From positions 128,319-192,318 of the forward strand of contig JACZWU010000004.1 in NCBI GenBank assembly GCA_022571985.1: 64,000 nucleotides of DNA. Direction: 5' to 3'. A program made the position numbers and the translations under genes. Of this stretch, positions 16,106 through 24,957 are shown in pieces; position 1 is the stretch's first letter, and the number at the start of each line of letters is the position of its first letter. The DNA comes from Candidatus Zixiibacteriota bacterium (GTDB taxonomy: Bacteria; Zixibacteria; MSB-5A5; GN15; FEB-12). Under the pieces are notes generated by a model. That model was given only the letters and a program-made list of their open reading frames with translations. It had not been told where the DNA came from and made no database searches.

Positions 16106-18934
16106 ATGAAACCACTCAAATTACTTCTTATGTTAACTTTGGCGATGACGTTTTGCCTGTCCCTGGTGATAGTGAGCGAAACCAAAGCCGAAATTTCAAA
16201 CGCAGCAGTACTGTTTCTGCGCATTGCTCCCGGTGCACGTCCGGCTGCTTTGGGTGAATCGTATGTGGCAATCGCCGATGATGCCACGGCCACCCATTGG
16301 AACCCGGCCGGGCTGGGAAGTTACCCTCTGGCCGATTCCTGGAAAGAAGCCAGAATACCGGCGCATTTGCGGCCGATCAAAGCTCTGGCTGCTCTTAAAA
16401 AAGAAGGCGGCGGCAGCGGTCACTTAGCCTATGACATCTGGGCTATTTCTCCCAAAGGAATGGTGCGCTACGATAACAAAAACTGGAATCTGGGCGAAAT
16501 CTTTTCAACCCGCACTGATGAAACACTAGTGTCCAAAGTGAGAAGCTATTTTAATATTTCCGAGGGCGAACAATTTGACCGGATCGTAAAGAAAGTAGCA
16601 GCAATAAATAGTAAGAAAACATTTGAGTACATGCAGAACCTTCATGATTCTGTGCTGGCCTCGGTGCCGGAAAGTTACAAGTTTCGTGAAAGAATGCAGA
16701 ATGACTTTGACAGCCTGTTGGCTGTCTATGACCGGCTTTTGATCAACTGGTCAAGAGTGAAAGAGATTGATGAGAATTTCAAAAAAGGCATGAAAGACGG
16801 CCAGCTATCTGAACAGGAACTGGATCGTCTGAGTTTTGCCATAGAGAAATCACGCAACAGGTTTATCCCCGAAGAGATAAGTATACCTTATTCGGCGGTA
16901 CTGGATGGAGAGCCGTTTGATATCGCGGCTTCGGCAGAACTTCTGCTGGTTGCCACCACCGCCAATATATATGCCTTTGATGGCCGTCGCTGGCGTCCGC
17001 TGCAAAAAGCCGACGATACTGCTGCCTTTGCGACTGTTAATACACTGTATGGCATGAACAGATACATTATGGTTGGTACAGATAAAGGATTGATGCAGTT
17101 TTCAGGTGGCAAACTTAAGCCGGTTGTCAAGAGTGACCAGCTGCCATCGGGCAATGTGACAGCAATCGGTGGAACAGATTTGAACGATATCTGGATTGTT
17201 GAAAATAATGATTTGTATCATTTTAATGGCGTTAACTGGCGCAACACCAGAGAATATACGGTGGTAATTGATGACACTCCTGAATCAATTGCCGAAAAGT
17301 TCGCTGTTTACGGCACTGCTTCTGAAAATGAAATGTACGTAGCAAAACTTATTAAAGCTAATCAGGGGCAGGCGGCTGAATCAAAAAAATCCGAAGAGCT
17401 TGGCGAACGAAAAGGTTTGCTGGAGCTTATGCAGGAGATGAACGCTCCCTTAGACAGTAATCAGACAGAAGAAGAGACAGTAGATTTCGCCGGTATTGCT
17501 GGTGCTGCTGGTGCTGCTGATGAACTTACCAGCGCAGGATCTGAAACTGTAGCTTCGACCGAAGATACATTTGTGGCAGCAGCGGCTGATGATGTTCAGG
17601 CCGAAGCCGTGCCAGGGTTTACTCTGAAGCCGGGTGAAAAGATTCGGGTACCTTATCTGGCTGAAGTTAAAGGAGATGTTAACGCCATTCTGGTAGAGCG
17701 TGGCAATATCTGGCTTGGTACTGAATACGGCGTAGTTCATTTTGATGGCGATAAATGGAATATGCCCGGCTACAGCAATAACAGGATAGACAGCGCTACA
17801 ACTATTACTGACTTGATTAAATCCAAATCTGCCCAGTCATCCTACATAATATCGGCTGCGAACTTTGCGGTCGTAAACGGCATAGATGGAGACATGGTAG
17901 CATCCGGTTCAATTGTTAAACTGCCTAAAAACCCGGCTGCTTCCCCCGTAAACGAAATTTGCCGTCGCGAAGGCAAAGTTTATTTTGCAACATCAAACGG
18001 GCTTATTGAGTATGATGGTGACAGATGGCGTCGCTCTAACTTAAGAGGCATGGACAGGTCCAACGCAATTGACATTCGCTCAATCGGAGACGAGCTCTGG
18101 GTTGCCAGCGATGATAAAATTGTTGTCAAAGCCAACGGCCAGAGTGATTTCTCGATGATGTATGTCAAATGGCTGCCGGAGCTGGCAGATGACCTGTACT
18201 ATATGTATGGTTCGGGTGTTTTTCCCGTGTCTAGCTGGGGGACTCTTGGTCTCGCTGCCGCATATATTTCGTATGGTAAATTTGTCAGGACCGGAGAGAC
18301 TAGTGCAAGTCCCTTAGGGGAGTTTGATTCATTTGATTTCGCAGTTTCAGCATCATTTGGTGCGCCGCTGACTCGAAAAATATCATTTGGGGTCACCGGC
18401 AAATTTATTTACTCAAAGCTTTCCGATCAGGGTGCCGGAATTGAACAGGGTAAAGGAACGTCAAGTGGCTTTGCCATTGACCTGGGGCTTATGTACCATA
18501 TGAATTCCAGGTTGACATTAGGATTAGCAGTCACCAATCTTGGTCCGCAAATGACCTATATTGATGCCGGCCAGTCTGATGATCTCCCCCGGAATTTGGG
18601 ATTTGGCTTCGCCTACAAGTTGGTGCAAAGTGATTATTATAGTTTTTTGATTACTGCGGAAATGAATAAATTGCTGGTAGGTGTTGATCTGGGAAACCTT
18701 GGAAAGGAAATGAAAGAGACTGTTTTCAACGGTGGCGCCGAATTTATGTATGCCGGAATTTTTGCGATAAGGGGCGGTTATATTTATGACCAGGAAGGTA
18801 ATGTCAAGAGTCTGACGCTCGGTGCAGGACTAAAGCCGCTTCCGAATACTAGTATTGACTTTTCATACATTCCCAGCAGCAGTACCTCGGTGTTGTCAAA
18901 TACACTTAGATATTCTTTCTCGATGGGACTGTAG
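16106..18934 (+). CDS. porV: PorV-like outer-membrane protein split by a beta-propeller domain
   Basis: A 942-residue protein with a signal peptide (cut near ETKA). Residues 25-70 carry the PorV/PorQ opening: FLRIAPGARPAALGESYVA, then ATATHWNPAGLG. The family normally continues directly into barrel strands, but here about 615 residues intervene. They hold repeated propeller blades (IWAISPKGMVRYDNKNW, IWLGTEYGVVHFDGDKW, VYFATSNGLIEYDGDRW), a helical segment near residues 150-250 and an Ala/Glu-rich linker near 450-505. Barrel strands resume at about residue 694 (SSWGTLGLAAAYISYGKF) and run to a C-terminal aromatic-rich strand. PorV shuttles T9SS cargo from SprA to PorU. ATG at 16106 follows TTGGAG; an in-frame TTG at 16094 is less likely. 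Confidence 0.8.
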   Translation: MKPLKLLLMLTLAMTFCLSLVIVSETKAEISNAAVLFLRIAPGARPAALGESYVAIADDATATHWNPAGLGSYPLADSWKEARIPAHLRPIKALAALKKEGGGSGHLAYDIWAISPKGMVRYDNKNWNLGEIFSTRTDETLVSKVRSYFNISEGEQFDRIVKKVAAINSKKTFEYMQNLHDSVLASVPESYKFRERMQNDFDSLLAVYDRLLINWSRVKEIDENFKKGMKDGQLSEQELDRLSFAIEKSRNRFIPEEISIPYSAVLDGEPFDIAASAELLLVATTANIYAFDGRRWRPLQKADDTAAFATVNTLYGMNRYIMVGTDKGLMQFSGGKLKPVVKSDQLPSGNVTAIGGTDLNDIWIVENNDLYHFNGVNWRNTREYTVVIDDTPESIAEKFAVYGTASENEMYVAKLIKANQGQAAESKKSEELGERKGLLELMQEMNAPLDSNQTEEETVDFAGIAGAAGAADELTSAGSETVASTEDTFVAAAADDVQAEAVPGFTLKPGEKIRVPYLAEVKGDVNAILVERGNIWLGTEYGVVHFDGDKWNMPGYSNNRIDSATTITDLIKSKSAQSSYIISAANFAVVNGIDGDMVASGSIVKLPKNPAASPVNEICRREGKVYFATSNGLIEYDGDRWRRSNLRGMDRSNAIDIRSIGDELWVASDDKIVVKANGQSDFSMMYVKWLPELADDLYYMYGSGVFPVSSWGTLGLAAAYISYGKFVRTGETSASPLGEFDSFDFAVSASFGAPLTRKISFGVTGKFIYSKLSDQGAGIEQGKGTSSGFAIDLGLMYHMNSRLTLGLAVTNLGPQMTYIDAGQSDDLPRNLGFGFAYKLVQSDYYSFLITAEMNKLLVGVDLGNLGKEMKETVFNGGAEFMYAGIFAIRGGYIYDQEGNVKSLTLGAGLKPLPNTSIDFSYIPSSSTSVLSNTLRYSFSMGL

Positions 18935-18955
18935 GAATTGTTGACCGAGGCATGA

Positions 18956-21900
18956 ATTATTAGACGATTAGAAATCAGCATTATTTTTATTGTAATACTT
19001 TCTCTGTGTGCTGTGGCTTCTGGCTCAGACACCGGGAAAGTTTTGCAGTTTAAAAAAGAAAGCGTTGAAACATCTGGTGAAAACAAGGTTCACCGCCCGT
19101 GTCTCACGCCCGACGCAGAATATATTATAGACCTGGGGCTGAAACGAAAGAACAAATGGTCGTTGCCCGAACATGCCCTGGCCGCAAACTTTCTGGATAC
19201 TATCAACATCCTGGTGCTCAGGTTTAATTTTCAGTATGAAACCGTTGACGATCCTAACACCACCGGCAGAGGCAGGATGATTCTGGATGACCCGTTTGCA
19301 AATGCAGCCGACTCGGCAGCATATTATGACCTGGTCGGTCATCTGGCAGACCCGCCGCCCCGTGATTCGTTATATTTTGACGCCCATCTGAGAGCGCTGC
19401 AGAAATATTATGAAACAGTTTCCGAAGGAAAAATTACTCTTTCCTGGGATATTTTCCCGCCCGCCAGAGACAGCATCTATACTTTGCCGCAACCAATGAA
19501 TTATTACGGAAGATGTTCTTTTGATTCTGTCATAACCGGGCTTGAGAATTATTTTATAGACTGCATTCAGCTGGCCGATACGGTCAGCCCGGAGATAGTT
19601 TTCACTGACTATCAGTCTATATTCTTATTTCATGCCGGCTCTGACCGCCAGAACGATATCGGCTTTCCTGAGACATGCAGCGACCTGTTTTCGGGTTTCA
19701 TTTCGTTTGGCTCAACCATACCGGTTGACAATGACACAGCTTTTGTTCAGAACGCTCTGATGCTGCCCGAAACGGCCAGTCAGGACAATCGAGGTACGGC
19801 GCTAAACGCCTTAATTGCCCACGAATTTGGTCATCAGCTCGGTTTAGTAGATTTATATGACACCAGAACATTTCTGACTCAGGTTGGTGACTTTGCGCTG
19901 ATGGATAACAATGGTTTCGGAACCGGTCTAGATTTTGGATTCACGGTTGGTCAGATTTTTGGCGCGATTCCGTTATATCCGATGGCCTGGTCCCGCGCAC
20001 ATCTGGGGTTTATCGAGGTAGTCGATTACAGGCAGAATGCCGATTTAAGAATAGTCGCAGCCGAAGTGATCTCAAACGGTATCAAGATCGCCCGCATTCC
20101 AATTTCTGAAAACGAATACTACCTGTTAGAAAACAGGCTGGTCGACACCGATGGCAAAGAAACAGCTCTTCTGGCAGACTCAGTAACTTCGGTTTTCCAA
20201 TACCCAATTGATTTGCAGAAAAATTTTACCGGCGAATATGACAATCTCATGCCCGGTTCCGGTCTTTTGATTTTCCATGTCGATGAAGGCGTCGCCGGTC
20301 TTGATTATGATAATGACGGCCAGAATAACTTCGATGACAATGACCTTCAGCGCGACCCCAACCGAAGATTTATCAGGCTGGTCGAAGCCGACGGCATTGT
20401 CAATTTTGGCGGTTATTATCGGGCAGGCTATGGGCGCGAGGAAGATATGTACCGCGATGACCGCAATAATTCCTTTACACCCAACACCAATCCGCCATCA
20501 ATAGATAACTCCGGCAATAACAGCCGGGTGCGGCTTACTGAAATAAGTCGAGATTCGATGACCACAGCACAGGGCTTGATTTACTATGACTCAGTCATCA
20601 CGGCTAAATTAGAAATCGATGGCAGGAGTTCGGGTTTTCCCGTACGTGCGGGTTATCCGGTCTTTGGCTTAAACCCGATTGTTGATGACATTGACCGCGA
20701 CGGCAGACCGGAATTGATTGTAGCATCAGGATCTCACCTTTCTGTCATTACACTTGATGGCAAAAACTTTCTTAGAGAATATACAGGTTGTGATTGTCCG
20801 ATCTTTGAAGACACCGCATTCTCCTCAATTTCAACGGGGATACCGCACATAATGCCGCTGTATGCGTCTGTGGAGGTTTTTGATGATACGATTACCGCTA
20901 GTCCCGTTACAGGTGACTTTGGAATGGTTGATTCCAACAAGTTCATTGCCATTGGCGTTAGAGACGATCGTTCAACTCATTACACTGCTGTATATAGACT
21001 TGACGATACGGACGAGGACGGAATTGCAACGGCAAGGTTTAACCAAACACTGGCACAGGGAGTACCGATTGCACTGTCATTCGGCTCCGCATTATGGACC
21101 CTAACAGATAGAGGCGCGATACTCCGTAAGATATCTTTTACAGCAAATCATAAAATTATGGCGGTGTTTCAGAATTCCGAATATCATGGCATAGCTCAGT
21201 TGAACGACGCCTTGCTGCTTTTGGCTGGCGACAGCATCGAAACCAAACTCTACTATGTAAATGGTGATTCCCTTGCCGACTCGGTCTTTTTGGGTGACCA
21301 CTATTCTTTTGGGCCGGTGATTGCAGATTTTGACCGTGACGGCCTGCCGGAACTGGCGGCGTTTACTGAAGATGGCTACGGTATTCTCTTGACCATTGAT
21401 ACGACAGTTGTGCCGTTTGATTACCAGCTGCTGACATCGGTCAACACCGGTTTTAGATTTACATCAAATCCGATCGCAGGAGATGTCAATCTTGACGGCT
21501 TTCCTGACATCATTATCGGCGGACAAAATGCAATTTACGCCTTTGACCGCGAACTCAAATTATTAACTGATTTCCCGTATGAGCCATCGGACAGATTTCC
21601 GACAGACGAAGTCATAGCAGCGCCGATAATGGCAAATATCGAAGCAGGCGGACAGTCCGAAATCATCTTCCCAACTTTGACAGGCAATATTTATTCTTTT
21701 GCAGAGCAGGAATCATTCGGCTTTCCGCTATCCGCGGGCGAAATAGGCGCCGGCTCACCGGTTTATGTTTCAGACGGAATGACCGGAAAACTTGGCTATT
21801 TAGGAGCCGATGGCTGGTTTTATCTTTGGGATGTCGCCGCCGACAGCACTAAAAATTTCTGGCCAATGGGCGGCAGCGACCCCGAAGGCACTTATGTTTT

Positions 21901-22225
21901 CGATCAGACCATCCTGCCTTCTCCGAAGCCGCAGTCGGCCAGCCTGCCAAAGGAACGATTTTATAATTACCCTAATCCGGTTCTTGATGGACAAACCACT
22001 ATCAGGTATTATCTGGGGCAGGATGCCAGCTCGGTCTCCTTTAGAATATTTGATCTCTCGGGAGTCGAAGTTGCCGCGATGAGCGGAAGCGTGACCGGCG
22101 GCATTGATAATGAAATAATCTGGAACTGCAGCAATGTAACACCTGGTGTCTATCGCTGTGTTATGGAAGTAGATTTCGGCAGTTCTACAGCAACGGCCTT
22201 TACAGATATAGCAGTATTGCGCTAA
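18956..22225 (+). CDS. M6-type metalloprotease with FG-GAP repeats and T9SS sorting domain
   Basis: A protein of about 1089 residues. The zinc motif HEFGHQLGLVDLYD (HExxHxxGxxD, near residue 288) marks an immune-inhibitor-A-like secreted peptidase. Then come FG-GAP/integrin-type repeats (DIDRDGRPELIV, DFDRDGLPELAA, DVNLDGFPDIII) and a C-terminal sorting domain (NYPNPVLDGQTTIRYYLG to GVYRCVMEV). It is a likely T9SS cargo. The start is odd: the signal peptide IIRRLEISIIFIVILSLCAV is in frame, but between the stop at 18953 and the GTG at 19013, which would cut the peptide, there is no ATG, GTG or TTG. The first codons are ATT ATT, 5-8 bases after GAGG. Either AUU initiation or a one-base frameshift after the ATG at 18952 explains this. 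Confidence 0.85.
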   Translation: MIRRLEISIIFIVILSLCAVASGSDTGKVLQFKKESVETSGENKVHRPCLTPDAEYIIDLGLKRKNKWSLPEHALAANFLDTINILVLRFNFQYETVDDPNTTGRGRMILDDPFANAADSAAYYDLVGHLADPPPRDSLYFDAHLRALQKYYETVSEGKITLSWDIFPPARDSIYTLPQPMNYYGRCSFDSVITGLENYFIDCIQLADTVSPEIVFTDYQSIFLFHAGSDRQNDIGFPETCSDLFSGFISFGSTIPVDNDTAFVQNALMLPETASQDNRGTALNALIAHEFGHQLGLVDLYDTRTFLTQVGDFALMDNNGFGTGLDFGFTVGQIFGAIPLYPMAWSRAHLGFIEVVDYRQNADLRIVAAEVISNGIKIARIPISENEYYLLENRLVDTDGKETALLADSVTSVFQYPIDLQKNFTGEYDNLMPGSGLLIFHVDEGVAGLDYDNDGQNNFDDNDLQRDPNRRFIRLVEADGIVNFGGYYRAGYGREEDMYRDDRNNSFTPNTNPPSIDNSGNNSRVRLTEISRDSMTTAQGLIYYDSVITAKLEIDGRSSGFPVRAGYPVFGLNPIVDDIDRDGRPELIVASGSHLSVITLDGKNFLREYTGCDCPIFEDTAFSSISTGIPHIMPLYASVEVFDDTITASPVTGDFGMVDSNKFIAIGVRDDRSTHYTAVYRLDDTDEDGIATARFNQTLAQGVPIALSFGSALWTLTDRGAILRKISFTANHKIMAVFQNSEYHGIAQLNDALLLLAGDSIETKLYYVNGDSLADSVFLGDHYSFGPVIADFDRDGLPELAAFTEDGYGILLTIDTTVVPFDYQLLTSVNTGFRFTSNPIAGDVNLDGFPDIIIGGQNAIYAFDRELKLLTDFPYEPSDRFPTDEVIAAPIMANIEAGGQSEIIFPTLTGNIYSFAEQESFGFPLSAGEIGAGSPVYVSDGMTGKLGYLGADGWFYLWDVAADSTKNFWPMGGSDPEGTYVFDQTILPSPKPQSASLPKERFYNYPNPVLDGQTTIRYYLGQDASSVSFRIFDLSGVEVAAMSGSVTGGIDNEIIWNCSNVTPGVYRCVMEVDFGSSTATAFTDIAVLR

Positions 22226-22247
22226 CATTTAGTAAATGAGAAGTTGA

Positions 22248-23162
22248 ATGAATAAAATAAAACACATTTTGCTCTCCGTTATAAGCGGCTGCTTGTTACT
22301 GACTACAGCCGCCAGTGCCAATGCGAATAAATCAGAGCAAGAGAGTTTTGATCAGGAGCTGCAGAAAATTAAATACAATTATGCTCTGGCGCTATCTGAC
22401 GACAAAACTTTGCTTTTTGCACAGTCAGAATTCGACTCAGATGACAATAGTTCCCTAAGCGTTACACGGAGCGGCTACAAGTCACCCTCAAAGGCATTCC
22501 TCTTATCACTGGCTCTGCCTGGTCTGGGGCAATATTACTCCGGCAGCAAAATTAAAGCGGCAACGTTTGTCGGCGTAGAGGCTTTTGCCTGGCTGATGCG
22601 TGGTAAGTGGAATTCTGAAGGAACAGACCTAACTGCCGAATTTGAACAGTTTAACCGTGACCACTGGTCAGAGATGCGATACGAAGAATATCTCTTTATA
22701 GTTTATGGGGAAACAAATGACGACAACGTGAGCGCCCAGGAAGTCAGCCACCATCTGCCGGATACGCGCACTCAGCAGTATTATGAAATGACCGGCAAGT
22801 ATGACCAGTTTTCCTGGGGCTGGGATGACGCTGACTTAAACGGACTGGGTTACGCCGACTGGGACTCAACTTTTCCTACAGCTGTAGTGGGTGGCGCTAC
22901 TGTACCAAATTCAACCAGAAGGCTTTTGTACGAAACAATGCGCAATGAAGCCAATAAGAAATTTAGCAGAGCCAATAAGATGCTGATGATGGTTTTTGCG
23001 AATCACCTGATTTCAGCAGTGGAAGCATTTCTTTCGACCAAGAAAAGAAATGAAAGCAATAGCTTTGACCCGGAATTCTCAAGGCTAAAAGTTGAAACCA
23101 ACATCAAGTCCACCTATGGCTGGAGAGACACACCCTATCTGAGCGTAGGCTATAAGTTTTAA
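22248..23162 (+). CDS. DUF5683-like membrane/envelope protein, first tandem copy
   Basis: A 304-residue protein with a signal peptide (cut near ASANA). Around residues 80-115 it has the DUF5683-like patch AFLLSLALPGLGQYYSGSKI followed by a hydrophobic helix (FVGVEAFAWLMRG). A long charged segment and a second hydrophobic helix (MLMMVFANHLISAVEAFLS) follow. DUF5683-type proteins occur widely in Bacteroidota-like envelopes; their role is not known to me. The next gene encodes a protein of the same plan, so this is a tandem duplication. Operon spacing is 22 bases from the protease gene and 2 bases to the second copy. Confidence 0.75.
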   Translation: MNKIKHILLSVISGCLLLTTAASANANKSEQESFDQELQKIKYNYALALSDDKTLLFAQSEFDSDDNSSLSVTRSGYKSPSKAFLLSLALPGLGQYYSGSKIKAATFVGVEAFAWLMRGKWNSEGTDLTAEFEQFNRDHWSEMRYEEYLFIVYGETNDDNVSAQEVSHHLPDTRTQQYYEMTGKYDQFSWGWDDADLNGLGYADWDSTFPTAVVGGATVPNSTRRLLYETMRNEANKKFSRANKMLMMVFANHLISAVEAFLSTKKRNESNSFDPEFSRLKVETNIKSTYGWRDTPYLSVGYKF

Positions 23163-23164
23163 TC

Positions 23165-23974
23165 ATGCAGACTAAGTTAAGCACATTCGTAATTTTTATA
23201 ACTATTCTGGCGTCAGTATTTTCAAGTTCAACGGCAGAAGCAGTTGAACTAAAACAAACGCCTCTTCAGGATCAAATGGCCAGCAACATTAATAGCTTCT
23301 ATAACTTACAAACATTTGCAGGTCTTGATGAATTTGACAATGCAATTAATTCACAGCGATCAACTGACAATGCCGAGAAAAAATCGATTGTTAAAGCTGC
23401 CCTGTATTCGGCACTGCTGCCGGGATTGGGCGAATACTATGTCGGCAATCGCCGCAAAGCCAGAGTGTTTTTTGCAGTAGAGGCTGTTACCTGGATTGGT
23501 TATCTGTCTTATAAAGTTTACGGTAACTGGAAAGAAGACGACCTGATTCGTTTCGCGAGTGAGTACGCCAATGCTAATCTTGAGGGAAAGAGCCAGGAGT
23601 TTCAGGATTGGGTTGGCTTCTACGATGATATTGACCAGTACAATTCACTCGGTCGGGTTCAGGATCAGGACAGGCCGTATCTGGTAGACAATTCCGAAAA
23701 CCACTGGCGCTGGCAGTCCGACAACGACAAAGCCAATTATCGCGATTTGAAAAACAGCAGTCGCGAGGCATTCCGCCGCGCTAATTTCCTGGTCGGACTG
23801 GCTGTAGTCAACAGGATTGTATCTATCATAGACGCAGTCCGTGATGCAAAAAGGTCCAACAGCGAAATAAAAGACGCCGACTTTTCTCTGGTTGGCAAGA
23901 TCAGGTACCGCTTAGAAATTCATCCGTTCAGTAACAGCAAGCCCGTCAGTTTTGCTCTGGTCGCCCACTTTTAG
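23165..23974 (+). CDS. DUF5683-like membrane/envelope protein, second tandem copy
   Basis: A 269-residue protein built like the previous one: signal peptide (cut near STAEA), then AALYSALLPGLGEYYVGNRR, a hydrophobic helix (FFAVEAVTWIGYLSYKVYG), a charged WKEDD-type linker, and a second hydrophobic helix (FLVGLAVVNRIVSIIDAV). Shared residues (SxxLPGLGxYYxG, then VEAxxW) show homology, but the loops differ, so the duplication is old. Function unknown; two copies inside a T9SS-like operon suggest an envelope assembly role, by inference only. Confidence 0.75.
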   Translation: MQTKLSTFVIFITILASVFSSSTAEAVELKQTPLQDQMASNINSFYNLQTFAGLDEFDNAINSQRSTDNAEKKSIVKAALYSALLPGLGEYYVGNRRKARVFFAVEAVTWIGYLSYKVYGNWKEDDLIRFASEYANANLEGKSQEFQDWVGFYDDIDQYNSLGRVQDQDRPYLVDNSENHWRWQSDNDKANYRDLKNSSREAFRRANFLVGLAVVNRIVSIIDAVRDAKRSNSEIKDADFSLVGKIRYRLEIHPFSNSKPVSFALVAHF

Positions 23975-23985
23975 GAGCCCAAGCA

Positions 23986-24951
23986 GTGTATCGCTCTACT
24001 TTAGGCATTCTCTTAATAACTGCTCTGTCAATTACCTCCTGTAAAAAAACGCCTGCCCTCGCCGAGGAATCAAGTTCAGCTGAAGTTTCAAATAACATTT
24101 TTCTCTTTGTAGAAAGAGAGATAAACGGTCTTATTTTAGGTCAGAAGTTTAATGAACCAGCAGGTATTACGATTGGCAGAAACGGCACTGTCTTTGTAGT
24201 AGACAGAGGCAACAACCGTGTTATCCGTTTCGATTCAGAAATGAATCCGGAAAAACAAATCGGTGGTTACGGACACGGCACCGAGCTATTTAACCGACCG
24301 TCATTTGCAGTAATGGACAACGGCTTAAACCTGTTTGTGGCTGATGAAGGCAACCGCCGGGTGGCCAGGTTTGATGCACGGCTGAATTTTGTTGATGAAA
24401 TCAGGTTCGAAGACGAAGAAGATCCTTTCAAGTTTGGTTATCCTTCCGGGATCGGTATTACCTCGTACGGCGAAATATGGATTGCTGACAACGAAAAAAA
24501 CAGACTGTGCGTCTTCAATAATATCAGCAAATTTGACAGATTCATAGGTGATTTTGGTTCGTCCGGCGGGCAGATGTTAAGCCCTGAAAAAATTGTCAAA
24601 AGCGATGCCGGCGATTTTTTTGTATGTGACGCCGGACACAGCAGAATTGTTGTCTATAACGAATTCGGCTCGCACCTACGCACTTTCGCCTTTAATCAGA
24701 TAAATTATCCAATTTCTATCGCCATAGCAGCTGATATGCTCTGGGTTGTTGATGGCGGAGATTCCAAACTGTTTGCTGTGTCAAAAAATGGCAAAGTTTT
24801 GTCTTCCTTCGGGCCGAATCTTCCCGGGACAAATCTGTCACTAAAACAGCCGTCCGATATCGCCTTACTTGAAGATGACAGGCTGGTGATTGTCGACACC
24901 GGCAACAACCGGCTTTTGATTTGTCGAATCGTCAAAGGGGAAGCGAAATAG
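23986..24951 (+). CDS. NHL-repeat lipoprotein
   Basis: A 321-residue protein starting at GTG, with AGGAG twelve bases upstream. The N-terminus has a lipobox (SITSC near residue 19). The rest is a six-bladed NHL-type propeller: repeated blocks such as GITIGRNGTVFVVDRGNNRV, LFVADEGNRRVARFD, IWIADNEKNRLCVF, FFVCDAGHSRIVVYN and LVIVDTGNNRLLI. NHL propellers bind proteins, peptides or glycans and are not normally enzymes by themselves. As a lipoprotein it should sit in the outer membrane, next to the barrels encoded by the neighbouring genes. Confidence 0.85.
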   Translation: MYRSTLGILLITALSITSCKKTPALAEESSSAEVSNNIFLFVEREINGLILGQKFNEPAGITIGRNGTVFVVDRGNNRVIRFDSEMNPEKQIGGYGHGTELFNRPSFAVMDNGLNLFVADEGNRRVARFDARLNFVDEIRFEDEEDPFKFGYPSGIGITSYGEIWIADNEKNRLCVFNNISKFDRFIGDFGSSGGQMLSPEKIVKSDAGDFFVCDAGHSRIVVYNEFGSHLRTFAFNQINYPISIAIAADMLWVVDGGDSKLFAVSKNGKVLSSFGPNLPGTNLSLKQPSDIALLEDDRLVIVDTGNNRLLICRIVKGEAK

Positions 24952-24957
24952 AATGCT

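Noticed and set aside
17496-17522. Short GGTGCTGCT repeats in the porV-like gene, considered as a phase-variable tract
   Set aside because: Only about two imperfect units of a nine-base repeat that keeps the frame; too short to argue for phase variation.
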